Assembly: GCA_002438405.1 (NCBI GenBank)
Contig: DJOE01000017.1
Location: 77,860-141,859 of the forward strand
Length of the DNA: 64,000 nucleotides
Direction of reading: 5' to 3'
Origin: Cyanobacteria bacterium UBA6446
Lineage (GTDB): Bacteria; Cyanobacteriota; Vampirovibrionia; Gastranaerophilales; Gastranaerophilaceae
Shown here: positions 34,415 to 44,474 of the stretch, piece after piece
How positions within the stretch are numbered: position 1 is the first letter of the stretch
Layout: each line of letters starts with the position of its first letter
Made by a program: the position numbers and the translations under genes
The notes under the pieces: generated by a model
Databases searched by the model: none
Told to the model about the DNA's origin: nothing
The model's input: only the letters and a program-made list of their open reading frames with translations

Positions 34415-36133
34415 TTAAAGTAATTCTTTTTGAATTGTTTTTCCCTCAATATTTTCAGCACTTACAGGCAGTGCAAAATGGAAACTTGATCCTTTTTCTT
34501 CTGTACTGTCGCACCAAATAGCTCCCCTGTGAGCTTTGACTAACTGTCTTGCAATCGGAAGTCCTAATCCTGTCCCGCCAACCTTTCGGGATAAACTGTT
34601 CTCTATCTGTGTAAATTTGTCAAATGCTTTTAATAAGTTTTCTTTTTTGATACCTATACCCTCATCTATTACACTAACAACAATGTAGTTGCCATTTAGT
34701 TGTTTAATTTCGTTTTCAAAGTAAGGGTTTGTAGTGATTTCATCTGCATTTTTTAATTCAGATTTTATTGTTATATTTTTACCCTTAGGGGTGAATTTAA
34801 TTGCGTTAGAAACAAGGTTTGTCAAAACTTGACCAAGACGTTGAGAATCTGCATAAATATCAGGCAAATTGTCTTGTTCCTCGGCTTTGAAAATAATTTC
34901 GTGTTCTTTGGCAACGCAATCAAAATTGTTTTTAACATTTTCAATTACAGAATGAATATTCATAGTCTTGTAGTTGAAATCCATTTTACCTGCTTCAATT
35001 TTGTTGATGTCAAGAATATCATTGATTATGCTTGTTAAATTTTCAACGTTTCTTTTCGCCATATCAATAAATTTGACTGCATTCTCTCCTAACACCCCGC
35101 AACGTCCGCTTGCAAGGATTGCGAGGGCATTTTTTATCGGTGTTAATGGAGTTCTCAATTCGTGAGAAACGATTGAAATAAATTCTGATTTTACTCGTTC
35201 AAGTTTTTCTAATTCTTGATTTTTTTCGATAATTTCTTTGTACAATCCTGCACTTTTTAATGGAAGTGAAACTTGTTGAACAATTGTTTGAAAATAAGCT
35301 GCATCATCAGTTGTGAAAGGCTTTTCTTTGAAAATTTCAATACAACCAAAAAAATTATCTCCTAAATCAATTGGTGCAAACATATTGTCATATTGAAAGA
35401 TTGTAAAAGTAAATTTGTTATTTGGATTTTTGATGTTTTTGATGATTTTTAAATTCTTATCATCAATATCAAAAGGGACATTTCGATTTTCAAATAAGGA
35501 TTTGTAATTTAGAATTGCACGAAGTTTCAATGCGCTCATCAATTCTTCTGAAATATCATACAAAGAATCAATCAATAATACCGGTTCATGTTCAAAGCCG
35601 AAAGAAATTGTACAAGTCAAGTCAAAGCTCAATGATTTATCAAGTCCTTCAATCATATAACTTAGAAGTTCTTTTGTATCAAGAGTTCCGGCAAATTGAG
35701 AGCTTGTATTATATAGAACATTCAGTTTGTATAAACTATCGGCCAAGTCTTTGTTTTTGACGGATAATTTGTCTAAGTTTTCTTTTGTTTTTAGGTGGGT
35801 ATTTATTGTTGAAACAATCAAATTATCAGAGAAATTGTCCATTATAAATCCACTGACAGTTTTAGAAATTTCGTCATTTACTTCAATTCCGTCTGTCAAA
35901 AGAAGAATTTGAGAATTCTCCAGTTTTGATTTTATTTTTTTGATTGTTAGTAATGGGTTGAGGATTTGAATTTTATCATCAATTACAATGACATCAGGCG
36001 GTTCAACTTCAAGCAAATCAAATACAGATGTTGCAGTGCAGCATGAATTGAACTTGTAGAACCTGTTGTCAAACAATGCTCTATACTTCTTTATGATAAA
36101 ATCATTTTCTGATATCAGTAATATATTCCCCAT
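34415..36133 (-). CDS. Orphan histidine kinase with degenerate receiver and GAF-like domain
   Basis: The 572-residue soluble protein has three parts. Residues 1-115 form a receiver-like domain with a candidate Asp52/53 (VIVIDDKI) and Thr80, but the conserved Lys is replaced (GFIMDNF) and the acidic pocket reads SEND. Residues about 130-300 form a GAF-like sensor. Residues 310-572 are HisKA plus HATPase with His324 in SHELRTPL, NLVSNAIKFT, DEGIGI and GGTGLGL, all intact. No response regulator is adjacent. The ATG has no ribosome binding site and lies six bases from a -10. Signal unknown. Confidence 0.9.
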   Translation of the reverse strand: MGNILLISENDFIIKKYRALFDNRFYKFNSCCTATSVFDLLEVEPPDVIVIDDKIQILNPLLTIKKIKSKLENSQILLLTDGIEVNDEISKTVSGFIMDNFSDNLIVSTINTHLKTKENLDKLSVKNKDLADSLYKLNVLYNTSSQFAGTLDTKELLSYMIEGLDKSLSFDLTCTISFGFEHEPVLLIDSLYDISEELMSALKLRAILNYKSLFENRNVPFDIDDKNLKIIKNIKNPNNKFTFTIFQYDNMFAPIDLGDNFFGCIEIFKEKPFTTDDAAYFQTIVQQVSLPLKSAGLYKEIIEKNQELEKLERVKSEFISIVSHELRTPLTPIKNALAILASGRCGVLGENAVKFIDMAKRNVENLTSIINDILDINKIEAGKMDFNYKTMNIHSVIENVKNNFDCVAKEHEIIFKAEEQDNLPDIYADSQRLGQVLTNLVSNAIKFTPKGKNITIKSELKNADEITTNPYFENEIKQLNGNYIVVSVIDEGIGIKKENLLKAFDKFTQIENSLSRKVGGTGLGLPIARQLVKAHRGAIWCDSTEEKGSSFHFALPVSAENIEGKTIQKELL

Positions 36134-36139
36134 AACTAT

Positions 36140-36167
36140 ATTGTAAAATGAGTATTTTATTTGGCAA
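36140..36167 (-). promoter_or_regulatory. Leaderless-type promoter of the histidine kinase gene
   Basis: On the minus strand: -35 TTGCCA (36167-36162), 16-bp spacer, -10 TACAAT (36145-36140), then ATAGTT and the ATG. Initiation seven bases after the -10 would put the start codon at the mRNA 5' end. Confidence 0.6.
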
Positions 36168-36187
36168 GTTAGTAAATAAAATTAAAC

Positions 36188-37495
36188 TTATAACAATACT
36201 TGGGTTGCGAGAATGATTTTATGACTGTCATCTCTAGTTTGATTTTGACAAAATACGTAGTTTAGAACAATTTTCAAAGCTTGACCTTTGATAAACCAGT
36301 TCAAGCCAATAGTATATTCTCTTTGGTGGTCGTGAGGTTTATCTCTATTGGGGTCAAACTGGTCAATTCTACCAATAAGTTGAAGTTGTGGTGTAAATTT
36401 CCAACCTGCGGTAGCTGCAAAACCAGAGGCTTTGTTTGCACTTATTCCATTTGAACCGCTGTATCCGTCTGCAATTGCGGCTTCAAAATTTGTCCATAAT
36501 TTTTTGTGTTTGTAACCTACATAAATACTTCCAACACCGTAATCAATACCGTTATGCCCACCATTGAAACCGCCACCAATAGTGAGTTTCCCGAGTTTTT
36601 TATCTTGACTTCCAAAAGGTTTTATGTTTAACCAGCCAGTGAATTCTGCCCCAGGAAAACCGCTTGTGACAAATCGACCGGAAGATCCGAATGCGATATT
36701 ATAATCTACATATTCATAATTCCCTAAGACTTTTACTGACATTGAACGTGCATTACCAAAATTTCTTGCAATTTGTGAACGAGAAACAAATGGAATAATA
36801 AATGAAGATGTTCCACCCTCAATACCTGTTTGAACCCTTGAATAACCTGCAATAATTTGGTGATGCGGAATTTTTGTATTGGTTATATATGCATCTGCTA
36901 CAAGTCCGTCAATAATGTTCAATCCCTCTTGAGGAATTGGTTTAAATGCTAATTTGAATTTATAATCTTTGTCTTTAAAAACACCATAAGCACCAATATT
37001 TGTTGTTAAATTGTCATATTTTGTTGAGTATTGAGAATTAAATAATCCGCTGACACTTCCTCTATATCCGCCATATAGTTGGATTTTGTGTAGTGGGCCT
37101 TTTTCATAACGGTATGTTAATTCATCTTTTAAAAGGAATGATTGAATATCTGTTCTTGTGATTTTTGAATGAATAATTTTTCCTAGTAAGGTATCTTCAT
37201 CAATGATATTATCATTATTTTTATCCAACTGTTTGAATATAGCAAAATCAAGTTCTTCATTATCTAAAACGGAATCGTCATCTTCTTCTTTGTGATTGTC
37301 ATTTTCTGCAACTTGTTCAACTTCTTGAGTTTGATTATTTGTATCAAAAAGTTCATCGTTTGATTCTAAAACGATTTCGTTTTCTTGCTCGGTTGTCAGG
37401 AGTTCTTCAGCGATATATTCAGGGGCTTTTGCTTGTACTGTTTGGGGTATTATCAATAAAGCTGAAATGATTAACAGTTTTAAGATAGTTTTCAT
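36188..37495 (-). CDS. Outer-membrane porin-like protein with acidic periplasmic segment
   Basis: The 435-residue protein has a signal peptide (LKLLIISALLIIPQTVQAKA), an acidic stretch of about 70 residues (EEDDDSVLDNEELD) with an EF-hand-like DKNNDNIIDED, then alternating beta strands with aromatic girdles to the C-terminus (IGLNWFIKGQALKIVLNYVF), ending in hydrophobic LATQVLL. The last part resembles phosphate-selective porin O/P-type barrels. It would be an outer-membrane channel; substrate unknown. The acidic EF-hand-like region could bind calcium. A TATAAT lies nine bases before the ATG and no Shine-Dalgarno is seen. Confidence 0.75.
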   Translation of the reverse strand: MKTILKLLIISALLIIPQTVQAKAPEYIAEELLTTEQENEIVLESNDELFDTNNQTQEVEQVAENDNHKEEDDDSVLDNEELDFAIFKQLDKNNDNIIDEDTLLGKIIHSKITRTDIQSFLLKDELTYRYEKGPLHKIQLYGGYRGSVSGLFNSQYSTKYDNLTTNIGAYGVFKDKDYKFKLAFKPIPQEGLNIIDGLVADAYITNTKIPHHQIIAGYSRVQTGIEGGTSSFIIPFVSRSQIARNFGNARSMSVKVLGNYEYVDYNIAFGSSGRFVTSGFPGAEFTGWLNIKPFGSQDKKLGKLTIGGGFNGGHNGIDYGVGSIYVGYKHKKLWTNFEAAIADGYSGSNGISANKASGFAATAGWKFTPQLQLIGRIDQFDPNRDKPHDHQREYTIGLNWFIKGQALKIVLNYVFCQNQTRDDSHKIILATQVLL

Positions 37496-37557
37496 TATTT
37501 GCTTATTATAACATGATTTTTGTAGATTTCATAATGTTTTTATTGTATATTTTTTTT

Positions 37558-38982
37558 ATGCCGAATAAAATTAAAAATAATAAACAGACTGATATAAAAG
37601 CCCCAATTGTAGAAGCATTGAAAACAGCGTATGAAAACCCGACTTATCAATTCCATATCCCAGGGCATACAAAAGGATTGGGTACTCTTCCTGATTTTAG
37701 AAAACTTGTCGGAAGAAAAGCTCTAATGGTTGATACAACTGATGAGTTTGATAATTTGGGAACTTTGACTCCTGCAACAGGTCCGATTAAGGAAGCTGAA
37801 GAACTTGCTGCAAAAGCATTTGGTGCTAAAAAAACTTTCTTTTTATTAAATGGCTCAACAATAGGAAACCTTGCCATTGCAATGGGCTTAACTAAAAAAG
37901 GTCAAAAAGTTATTGTAAACAGAAATTGCCACCGTTCAATTTTGACAGGCTTAATTATCTCTGGAGCTGATCCGTTGTGGATTATTCCGGAAAAATTCAG
38001 TGACTGGGGGTTGTGGGGAAATATAGATGCAAAATCGGTCGAAGAATTGTTGCAAAAACACGATGATGTGTCTGCGGTTTGGATTACAAACCCTACTTAT
38101 GAGGGGGTTGTGTCTGATGTTAGAGCAATTTCTGAAATATGTAAAAAGTATAATGTGCCATTGATTGTTGATGAAGCTCACGGTTGTTTGTGGAATTTTA
38201 ATGACAAATTGCCTGAAACTTCTTTGAAATTAGGTGCTGATATAGTTGTTCATTCTTTGCATAAAACAGGCGGAAGTATGAGCCAATCTTCAATGCTTCA
38301 TATCAGTGAAAATTCAAAAATTAATGCAGAAGATGTTGAACGTTCTTTGATGCTTTTACATACAACAAGTCCGTCCTTGATGCTACTTGCAAGTTTAGAT
38401 GCAGCAAGGGCAAACCTCCAAAGCAGAAGAGGTCAACGACAACTTGCAAAAGCTATTTCAAATGCAAAATATTTGCGTTCTGAAATTGATAAAATGGATA
38501 CAATACATCAATTAAAATCAGATTTTGGATACAAAACAGATGTTACAAAAGTGTTCATTAAAGCTGACGGATTGTCTGGTAAAAGATTAGAATCAATTTT
38601 GGAAATTGATTTTGGTATTGAAGTTGAAAGTGCATCAGATGCCGGTATTTTGATTTTGAGTAACATTGGCAACAAGCGTTCGGATTTTGAATATTTGGTT
38701 GAATGTCTAAAGAAAATTGATACTCACGATTACAAAGATATTTATTACCTTGAAAATAAAAAACACATGCCTATGCTTACTCCAATTATTAAAAAGAATT
38801 TGAGAGATGCATATTTTTCAGAAAAAGAAATTATTCCAAAAGAACAAGCCGTAGGCAGATTGTCTGGAGAAGTAGTTGCAGAATGTCCTCCGGGGATTTC
38901 AATATTACTTCCGGGGGAATTGATTACGGAAGCTCATTTACCATATTTGACCGATTATGATGTAATTGAAGTTCTAAAATAG
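37558..38982 (+). CDS. Orn/Lys/Arg decarboxylase family PLP enzyme
   Basis: From ATG 37558 the protein has 474 residues. The start YQFHIPGHTKGLG, DTTDEFDNLGTLTPATGPI, VDEAHGCLW and HSLHKTGGSMSQSSMLH (with the PLP lysine) are the fold-type I basic amino-acid decarboxylase motifs; AVGRLSGEVVAECPPGISIL closes the C-terminal domain. This short form is common in Gram-positives and Cyanobacteria and usually acts on arginine or lysine, feeding polyamine synthesis. The exact substrate is uncertain. The upstream hydrophobic reading from 37513 is rejected. No ribosome binding site is seen; TATATT lies six bases from the ATG. Confidence 0.88.
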   Translation: MPNKIKNNKQTDIKAPIVEALKTAYENPTYQFHIPGHTKGLGTLPDFRKLVGRKALMVDTTDEFDNLGTLTPATGPIKEAEELAAKAFGAKKTFFLLNGSTIGNLAIAMGLTKKGQKVIVNRNCHRSILTGLIISGADPLWIIPEKFSDWGLWGNIDAKSVEELLQKHDDVSAVWITNPTYEGVVSDVRAISEICKKYNVPLIVDEAHGCLWNFNDKLPETSLKLGADIVVHSLHKTGGSMSQSSMLHISENSKINAEDVERSLMLLHTTSPSLMLLASLDAARANLQSRRGQRQLAKAISNAKYLRSEIDKMDTIHQLKSDFGYKTDVTKVFIKADGLSGKRLESILEIDFGIEVESASDAGILILSNIGNKRSDFEYLVECLKKIDTHDYKDIYYLENKKHMPMLTPIIKKNLRDAYFSEKEIIPKEQAVGRLSGEVVAECPPGISILLPGELITEAHLPYLTDYDVIEVLK

Positions 38983-38997
38983 CAATTGATTTTTTAA

Positions 38998-41900
38998 TTA
39001 ATTTTTAATCCATCGGAAACTTTTAACGTAATTACTACCGTTGATATCACCATAGATATCAGCTTTGAATACACGCAATATATTGTTTTTGTCAAAGTTT
39101 GGAATTTTATTAATATTGCTTGTTGATTGAGGATTAACTTCATTTATATTAATCCCTGGAATTGCATTGAATAAACGATTTAATGATGCATTACCAATTC
39201 TGCCAAGCAAGGTTGAGAAGTTTTTAGATAAGCTTCCATAAACTTCCATATCAGCAACAAGAGTTGAAATATTGTAGCTTCCTGTTAGATACAAGTTCAA
39301 GTCTTTACCTTTTGAATATACGTTGATTTCGTCAGCAATACCGTCTTTAACTCTGACATCTCCACTGATACTTTCAAAGTTACCAGTCTTTAACGGAGTG
39401 ATTAAATCAATAATTCCGTTTATTGACAATCCTGTAATACCACCTGTGATTAAGTTCCCTGCTTTTAGAAGATATTCAAGAGAACCAAGTTTGGGCATAC
39501 GACCATCTGTAACTTTGAATTTTCCATCACCAGATAGTGTATTTACGCAATCAACACTTGATAATCCGGTACAGGAAACTCTCATATCTCCTGTTACTCG
39601 GCCGTACATTTGCCCTGGCATGTCAAAGAAGTTTTCACCGATAATTTGCGCATCTGCGTTATCTATTGACATTTCCCCGTTTCCGGATAGGGTATTCAAG
39701 TTGTAATCGATTTTCCCGCTAACTACACCGTTTGCAAGGTTAAATCCAAAGTTTTCGACATTCAAAATATTATCTGAACCTAGAGTGATTTTTGAATTGA
39801 AATTAGTTGCATTTGCTTTCTTGATTAAGATTTTATCTGCGTTGATTTCAGCATTTTTGATGATTACCATATCAGGTGAAATCGGTAAATCAGAAGATGT
39901 TTGAATGTGGTTGCTTCTTGTGTTATCGACATCAAAATCGTCAAGTGCTTTTGAAACGATGTTAAGATTAAGTTCGTCCATTTGAACTTTAGCATCTTCA
40001 ATCACAATTGGCGGATTAGGGTTGTTCAAAATCTTTGCAATAAATGTAATATCGTTTGTTAGGACAACTCCTTTAGATGTTAAGTTGATAAAATCTTTTT
40101 TGAAATCAATACTGATATCTCGAATTGTTGCATCTAGTAACGGAATATCAATACTTGTAATATTCAAATCTCCCAAAATCCTTGGTGCAAGTGATGTTCC
40201 ATTTATTAATAAATCTGATGTAAATACCCCTTGTTTGATTGTTGGTTTTTTCAAAAGAACATTGAAAATACGAGCATTTGTTGGTTGTGCTGTTTTTATT
40301 CGGAAGTTTTTAAATCCGATAACGTTGTTATTTAATAGAGAAATCTCGCCTGATGCATTTAGTTGATTTTGAACGGATTTCTTTTTGTTTTGAGATGTAA
40401 TAATTTGGTTGTATTTTAGTGAATTTATCTTAACTTTATCAGGATAAATCACAGTGTCTGATACAACAGTAACAGGGTTTGTTGTTATTTCATCTGTTCC
40501 GATTGCACCGGTTGGAGCGCCAGCTAAAGTTGCTCCAAGGTAGTAGATTGAAGAATTTTCGCCAACATTAAGATTTGAAACGGCAGAAATTCTGTCAATC
40601 GGGCCTCTTAAACTTGAATTGAAATTAACATCACCTTTGATTTTTACAGGATAAACTGATTTTGAATTTATAAATCTATCAAAGAATAATTGAGTTGGTT
40701 TTGCACTTGCAAACACATTCAAATTAGGAGTTTTGAATATATTAGTAACACTACCGTTCACAAAAACAGGCATTGAACTTACTCGTGAATTTATTCTCTC
40801 CAAATGAACGGTATCGCCTGCTACTCTTGCGTTTCCGCTCAAAATATTCACTGCAGCTCCAAATGGTTTATATACAAAACTTGTTCCTGCTAAATTTACA
40901 TTTGTCCAAATGCTTTCACCTTTAACAGTTCCTTTAAGGTTTACATGACCTTTGATATCAGAGATTAAGTCAATTTGTTGTTCTAATTGCTTTGGAAGTT
41001 TAATTTGTGATTTTACGGTATTTATGACACCTAAATCTAAGTTGTGAAAATTAAATGTAGCATTAGAAATTGTCATTTTGTCATAAATATCGCTCATTGT
41101 TAGAGTCAAATTAAAGGGATTGTTATTGAATAACCCTTTCAAAGGTGATGTTGTCAAAACCCCTTTTCTGATAGAGAAAGTTCCTCCATCAATTCTTATC
41201 GGATTAGAAGTTTTCATATTTGATAAGAATTTCCCGTCAACGATAACCTTGTTATAATCAAGATTTCCGGCATCTGCAACTCCTTTATAACGTCCTGTGA
41301 ATGATGCGTGAATATTTCCGATTTCTTTTTGGTAAGGCATATTTATTTTGGGATAAAGTAAATCAGAACAATCATTAATTGCGAAATTGTTAGAAGAAGC
41401 TGTCAAATCAATGTTTGAATTAGAACCTGTACCTTTTACGTGAAGTTTTGAATTTCTTACAAATCCGGTGATATCATAATCTGAATCATATTGGTCAAAA
41501 TTCACTACACCATTAACGTGTGTGAAAGGTAGATAAGTATCTTGCATAACGGTTGTGGCATCGTGCAAGGTTATTGTTCCTTTTGCGAACAAGTCTTTGT
41601 TAAATTCAACAGTTTCAGCATTTTTTGCCGTTCCGTAAATATTTAAGAAAATATCGCCTGTTCCTTGCGGGTGTGTGAAAGGTGCGATAACTTTTTGTAC
41701 ATCAACTAATATAGGTGATGAATTGATAACCTTAATCAATGGCGGGATATTTTGACCTTTTGAAGTTACAAAGACATTGAGCTTGCCAAGGACAGAACAT
41801 GTTCCTTTGATTTCTACCGGACGTCCGTTGATTGTTGCATAATAACTTCTGAATGATGTTTTTGTATCATTAAATTTAACTTCTCCGGAACCGTTTTTTA

Positions 41901-43494
41901 ATACAAGATTATGAATATCATTGAATGATGCTGTGACATCTTTAAATCTTATGTCGCCCCAAATGTGCGGGTCAACTTTTTTACCTGCAGAACGCAAGTC
42001 AATATTACCAACCCCTGAAATTTTCATCATTGGAACAGGTCCGAGTTGGAATTTCAAAATTTCGTGTAGTGGATTTAAAACCTCTTGAGCAGGTTCTAAT
42101 ACAACTGCATCAGTACTTTTTATTTGTAATTCAGAATATTTTGAACCGTCAATTTTCACTTTGCCTTTAACTGTTACGCTTTGTCCTTTGCTTGTTGGTA
42201 CAAAGACGTCCAAAAGCATTTGTTTTCCGATAAAGTTCAAGTCAATTTTAGCTTTTGCAGGTGCATTTTTAATCGGGTGAATTAAATATGCATTACGAAG
42301 TTTCACAAAACCGGTGACAAAAGGTCTGTTTGCTTTGCCTCTGAAATGTAAATGTCCGTCTCCATCTCCATAAAAAACATACTGTTTCAATTTGTACAAA
42401 TTGAATTCAGGGATTAAAGTTTCTGTCCCAGGGAGAATTTTACAAACATCTTCTAAACGTGTTGATTTTACGGCCGCATCAATATCTAGAAGTGGCATTT
42501 TATCTCCAAATCGATAAACCTTACCATCAACACTTGCGTGAATTCTGTTGGCTTCAATTGTTGAATTTTTTATGTGAATCCCACCGTCAATTGTGTCAAA
42601 ATTGAAATTCAAAGCTAATTTTTCATCAAAAATTATTGATGAAGCATTGTCTTTGCCGATTATGTTTAAATTGTTTGTAACTAAAGAAGTTCGGATATTT
42701 TTATGCCCGAATTTGTCGTGTTTTGTTTTTGCGTTGAAATCAACAATTCCTGATAGTTTTTTGATTTTTCCTTTAGATAAAATATTCACATAATCAGAAA
42801 TGTATGATAAATCGAATTTGTTAATATCTGCATTAATTTTCAATTTATCTTCTGTCAAACTTGTGATTGGAAGATTGATTTCCACGTCAGAAAAATATTT
42901 TGTTGATTTGTCGCCAATTTTTAGGTCTCCTGCGGTTGCAAATCGTACGTGTTTATTTGCGACATATTTCCCGTGTTTAAAGTATTCTCCGTTTAAGCTT
43001 ACGTTTTGTGAATTCAATTTATCATCAAGATAAAAATCATATTCACCTAAATTCATATCCATTTTTGATAGTGTAAATTCACTCTTTGGAGAATTTAATT
43101 TTAGTGGATATTGCCCGATTAATAGTTTTTTATCTTTAGTTAGGACAAAATGAGCTTCTTCTTTGCTTGCTGAAATTTTTGCAATTTCAACTTTTTTGAA
43201 CAATAAAGGTAAAAGTTTAATTTTTAACTTCGGATTATCAATGAATGCTGCTGTTGTTCCATCTGGGTTAAATAAAGTAATCTTAGTACTTTTAACCCAA
43301 ACAGATGGAAATGCACCCATTGTCAAATCAGGCGTTCCGATATCTACAACAAAACCACTTTTATCTTTTATTTGTTTTTCAATGAAACTTTTGTGGGCTT
43401 TGATATTTACTGCAGCAGGAATTCCCCACGTATAAGCTCCGCAGGTTACTACAATAATTCCCACTAATGTTACAATTTTCCACTTTTGTTTCAT
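38998..43494 (-). CDS. AsmA/TamB-like giant envelope protein (intermembrane lipid transport type)
   Basis: The 1498-residue protein has one N-terminal membrane anchor (KIVTLVGIIVVTCGAYTWGI) followed by a very long periplasmic region of beta-strand repeats, as in AsmA-like proteins (TamB, YhdP, YdbH) that form a hydrophobic groove spanning the periplasm for phospholipid transfer. Typical passages are FPSVWVKSTKITLFNPDGTT near the start and GDGKFKVTDGRMPKLGSLEY then LLKAGNL near the end (the AsmA C-terminal block, GxGxFxVxDGxxxxLG). Which subfamily is unclear. It is a single gene, without Shine-Dalgarno and with TATAAT close upstream. Confidence 0.82.
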   Translation of the reverse strand: MKQKWKIVTLVGIIVVTCGAYTWGIPAAVNIKAHKSFIEKQIKDKSGFVVDIGTPDLTMGAFPSVWVKSTKITLFNPDGTTAAFIDNPKLKIKLLPLLFKKVEIAKISASKEEAHFVLTKDKKLLIGQYPLKLNSPKSEFTLSKMDMNLGEYDFYLDDKLNSQNVSLNGEYFKHGKYVANKHVRFATAGDLKIGDKSTKYFSDVEINLPITSLTEDKLKINADINKFDLSYISDYVNILSKGKIKKLSGIVDFNAKTKHDKFGHKNIRTSLVTNNLNIIGKDNASSIIFDEKLALNFNFDTIDGGIHIKNSTIEANRIHASVDGKVYRFGDKMPLLDIDAAVKSTRLEDVCKILPGTETLIPEFNLYKLKQYVFYGDGDGHLHFRGKANRPFVTGFVKLRNAYLIHPIKNAPAKAKIDLNFIGKQMLLDVFVPTSKGQSVTVKGKVKIDGSKYSELQIKSTDAVVLEPAQEVLNPLHEILKFQLGPVPMMKISGVGNIDLRSAGKKVDPHIWGDIRFKDVTASFNDIHNLVLKNGSGEVKFNDTKTSFRSYYATINGRPVEIKGTCSVLGKLNVFVTSKGQNIPPLIKVINSSPILVDVQKVIAPFTHPQGTGDIFLNIYGTAKNAETVEFNKDLFAKGTITLHDATTVMQDTYLPFTHVNGVVNFDQYDSDYDITGFVRNSKLHVKGTGSNSNIDLTASSNNFAINDCSDLLYPKINMPYQKEIGNIHASFTGRYKGVADAGNLDYNKVIVDGKFLSNMKTSNPIRIDGGTFSIRKGVLTTSPLKGLFNNNPFNLTLTMSDIYDKMTISNATFNFHNLDLGVINTVKSQIKLPKQLEQQIDLISDIKGHVNLKGTVKGESIWTNVNLAGTSFVYKPFGAAVNILSGNARVAGDTVHLERINSRVSSMPVFVNGSVTNIFKTPNLNVFASAKPTQLFFDRFINSKSVYPVKIKGDVNFNSSLRGPIDRISAVSNLNVGENSSIYYLGATLAGAPTGAIGTDEITTNPVTVVSDTVIYPDKVKINSLKYNQIITSQNKKKSVQNQLNASGEISLLNNNVIGFKNFRIKTAQPTNARIFNVLLKKPTIKQGVFTSDLLINGTSLAPRILGDLNITSIDIPLLDATIRDISIDFKKDFINLTSKGVVLTNDITFIAKILNNPNPPIVIEDAKVQMDELNLNIVSKALDDFDVDNTRSNHIQTSSDLPISPDMVIIKNAEINADKILIKKANATNFNSKITLGSDNILNVENFGFNLANGVVSGKIDYNLNTLSGNGEMSIDNADAQIIGENFFDMPGQMYGRVTGDMRVSCTGLSSVDCVNTLSGDGKFKVTDGRMPKLGSLEYLLKAGNLITGGITGLSINGIIDLITPLKTGNFESISGDVRVKDGIADEINVYSKGKDLNLYLTGSYNISTLVADMEVYGSLSKNFSTLLGRIGNASLNRLFNAIPGININEVNPQSTSNINKIPNFDKNNILRVFKADIYGDINGSNYVKSFRWIKN

Positions 43495-43553
43495 ATTACA
43501 AATATTATATTATAATATGCTCGATTATGGCAACAAAAAATGCTCCTCCAAAT

Positions 43554-44132
43554 CTAGTATTTTTCACACAAAATTTGTGCGTAACTGCTTGGGTGTTTGC
43601 AACAAGGACACACCGGATAAGCTTCTTTTGACAAATAAACATAACCACATTTTCTGCAAATCCATGTTTGTTCTTTATCTTTCTTAAATAATGTCCTGCT
43701 TGCTAAATTTTCATATAGCTCTCGGTACCTTTTTGCGTGGTGTTGTTCAGATGTTCTAATATGCCTGAATGTGTCAGACACTTCAAGAAATCCCTCTTCT
43801 TTTGCTATGATTTCTCCATTGTAATATAGAACACTGAATTCCTCTTCTTCTCCTGCGATTGCAAGTTTCAAATTTTCTTCTGTTGTTCCGAGTTTGAACG
43901 GATAAAACGCATCAACGTGTGCATTTGTATTGTTTCCTACAAGTTTATAGAAAAGTTTAGCATGTTCTAGTTCGTTTTCTGCAGTCATTAAAAAGATTTC
44001 GGAAATTTGTTCATAGCCCTCTTTTTTCGCTACTTTTGAAAAATAAGTATATCTGTTTCTTGCTTGAGCTTCGCCTGCAAAAGAATTGATTAATATTTGC
44101 TCTGTTCTTGAACCTTTTAATGAATTTGCCAT
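43554..44132 (-). CDS. Rubrerythrin (C-terminal rubredoxin)
   Basis: The 192-residue protein has a ferritin-like di-iron domain with the paired E-x-x-H motifs (GEAQARNRYTYF, TAENELEHAKLF, EEGFLEVSDTFRHIRTSEQHH) and a C-terminal rubredoxin with CRKCGYVY and CPCCKHP. It reduces hydrogen peroxide with electrons passed through the rubredoxin iron, in the cytoplasm of anaerobes. AAAAAGGAG precedes the ATG. Single gene. A second rubrerythrin with reversed domain order is at 54388. Confidence 0.93.
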   Translation of the reverse strand: MANSLKGSRTEQILINSFAGEAQARNRYTYFSKVAKKEGYEQISEIFLMTAENELEHAKLFYKLVGNNTNAHVDAFYPFKLGTTEENLKLAIAGEEEEFSVLYYNGEIIAKEEGFLEVSDTFRHIRTSEQHHAKRYRELYENLASRTLFKKDKEQTWICRKCGYVYLSKEAYPVCPCCKHPSSYAQILCEKY

Positions 44133-44301
44133 AAAATTTTCTCCTTTTTATAAAAAATAAAATTTTATAGCAAAAATCACAATTAGCAGGAGGGAGTAAT
44201 CCTTTTTGAGCGGTTTGTTATTTAACTATTCAATACTTTTTGGGGATTATTTGTAATAAAAAATACGAGAAAATAAATCTATTATGATAGTTAGGAAAAT
44301 T

Positions 44302-44472
44302 ATGACTGATTTATTAGAATACACAAAAAAAATTGCGAAAAAGATTTCAGACTATGACGCAATCATAGATTTTACAGACGAAAGTCATTGGTTCAATCCG
44401 TTTTATAAACAACCTAATGTGACAGTTGTTTGGATTGAAAAACCGGACGAAAACCAAAAATACGGTTACTAA
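44302..44472 (+). CDS. Small hypothetical protein, 56 aa
   Basis: Not recognised. TTAGGAAAATT before the ATG at 44302 supports this start over 44284. The protein is charged and aromatic (DFTDESHWFNPFYKQPNVTV) with no membrane segment. It ends two bases from the convergent ABC ATPase; a short AT palindrome (ACTAAATTTAGT) spans the junction. Coding potential is moderate. Confidence 0.45.
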   Translation: MTDLLEYTKKIAKKISDYDAIIDFTDESHWFNPFYKQPNVTVVWIEKPDENQKYGY

Positions 44473-44474
44473 AT

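Noticed and set aside
37513..37557. Longer hydrophobic N-terminus for the decarboxylase (possible membrane anchor)
   Set aside because: The family starts near the ATG at 37558 and the extra codons overlap the divergent promoter region of the porin.
38998..43494. Several opposite-strand open frames within the AsmA/TamB-like gene, and similar shadows in gyrA, topA and adhE
   Set aside because: They have no ribosome binding sites or recognisable motifs and mirror the codon pattern of the real gene.
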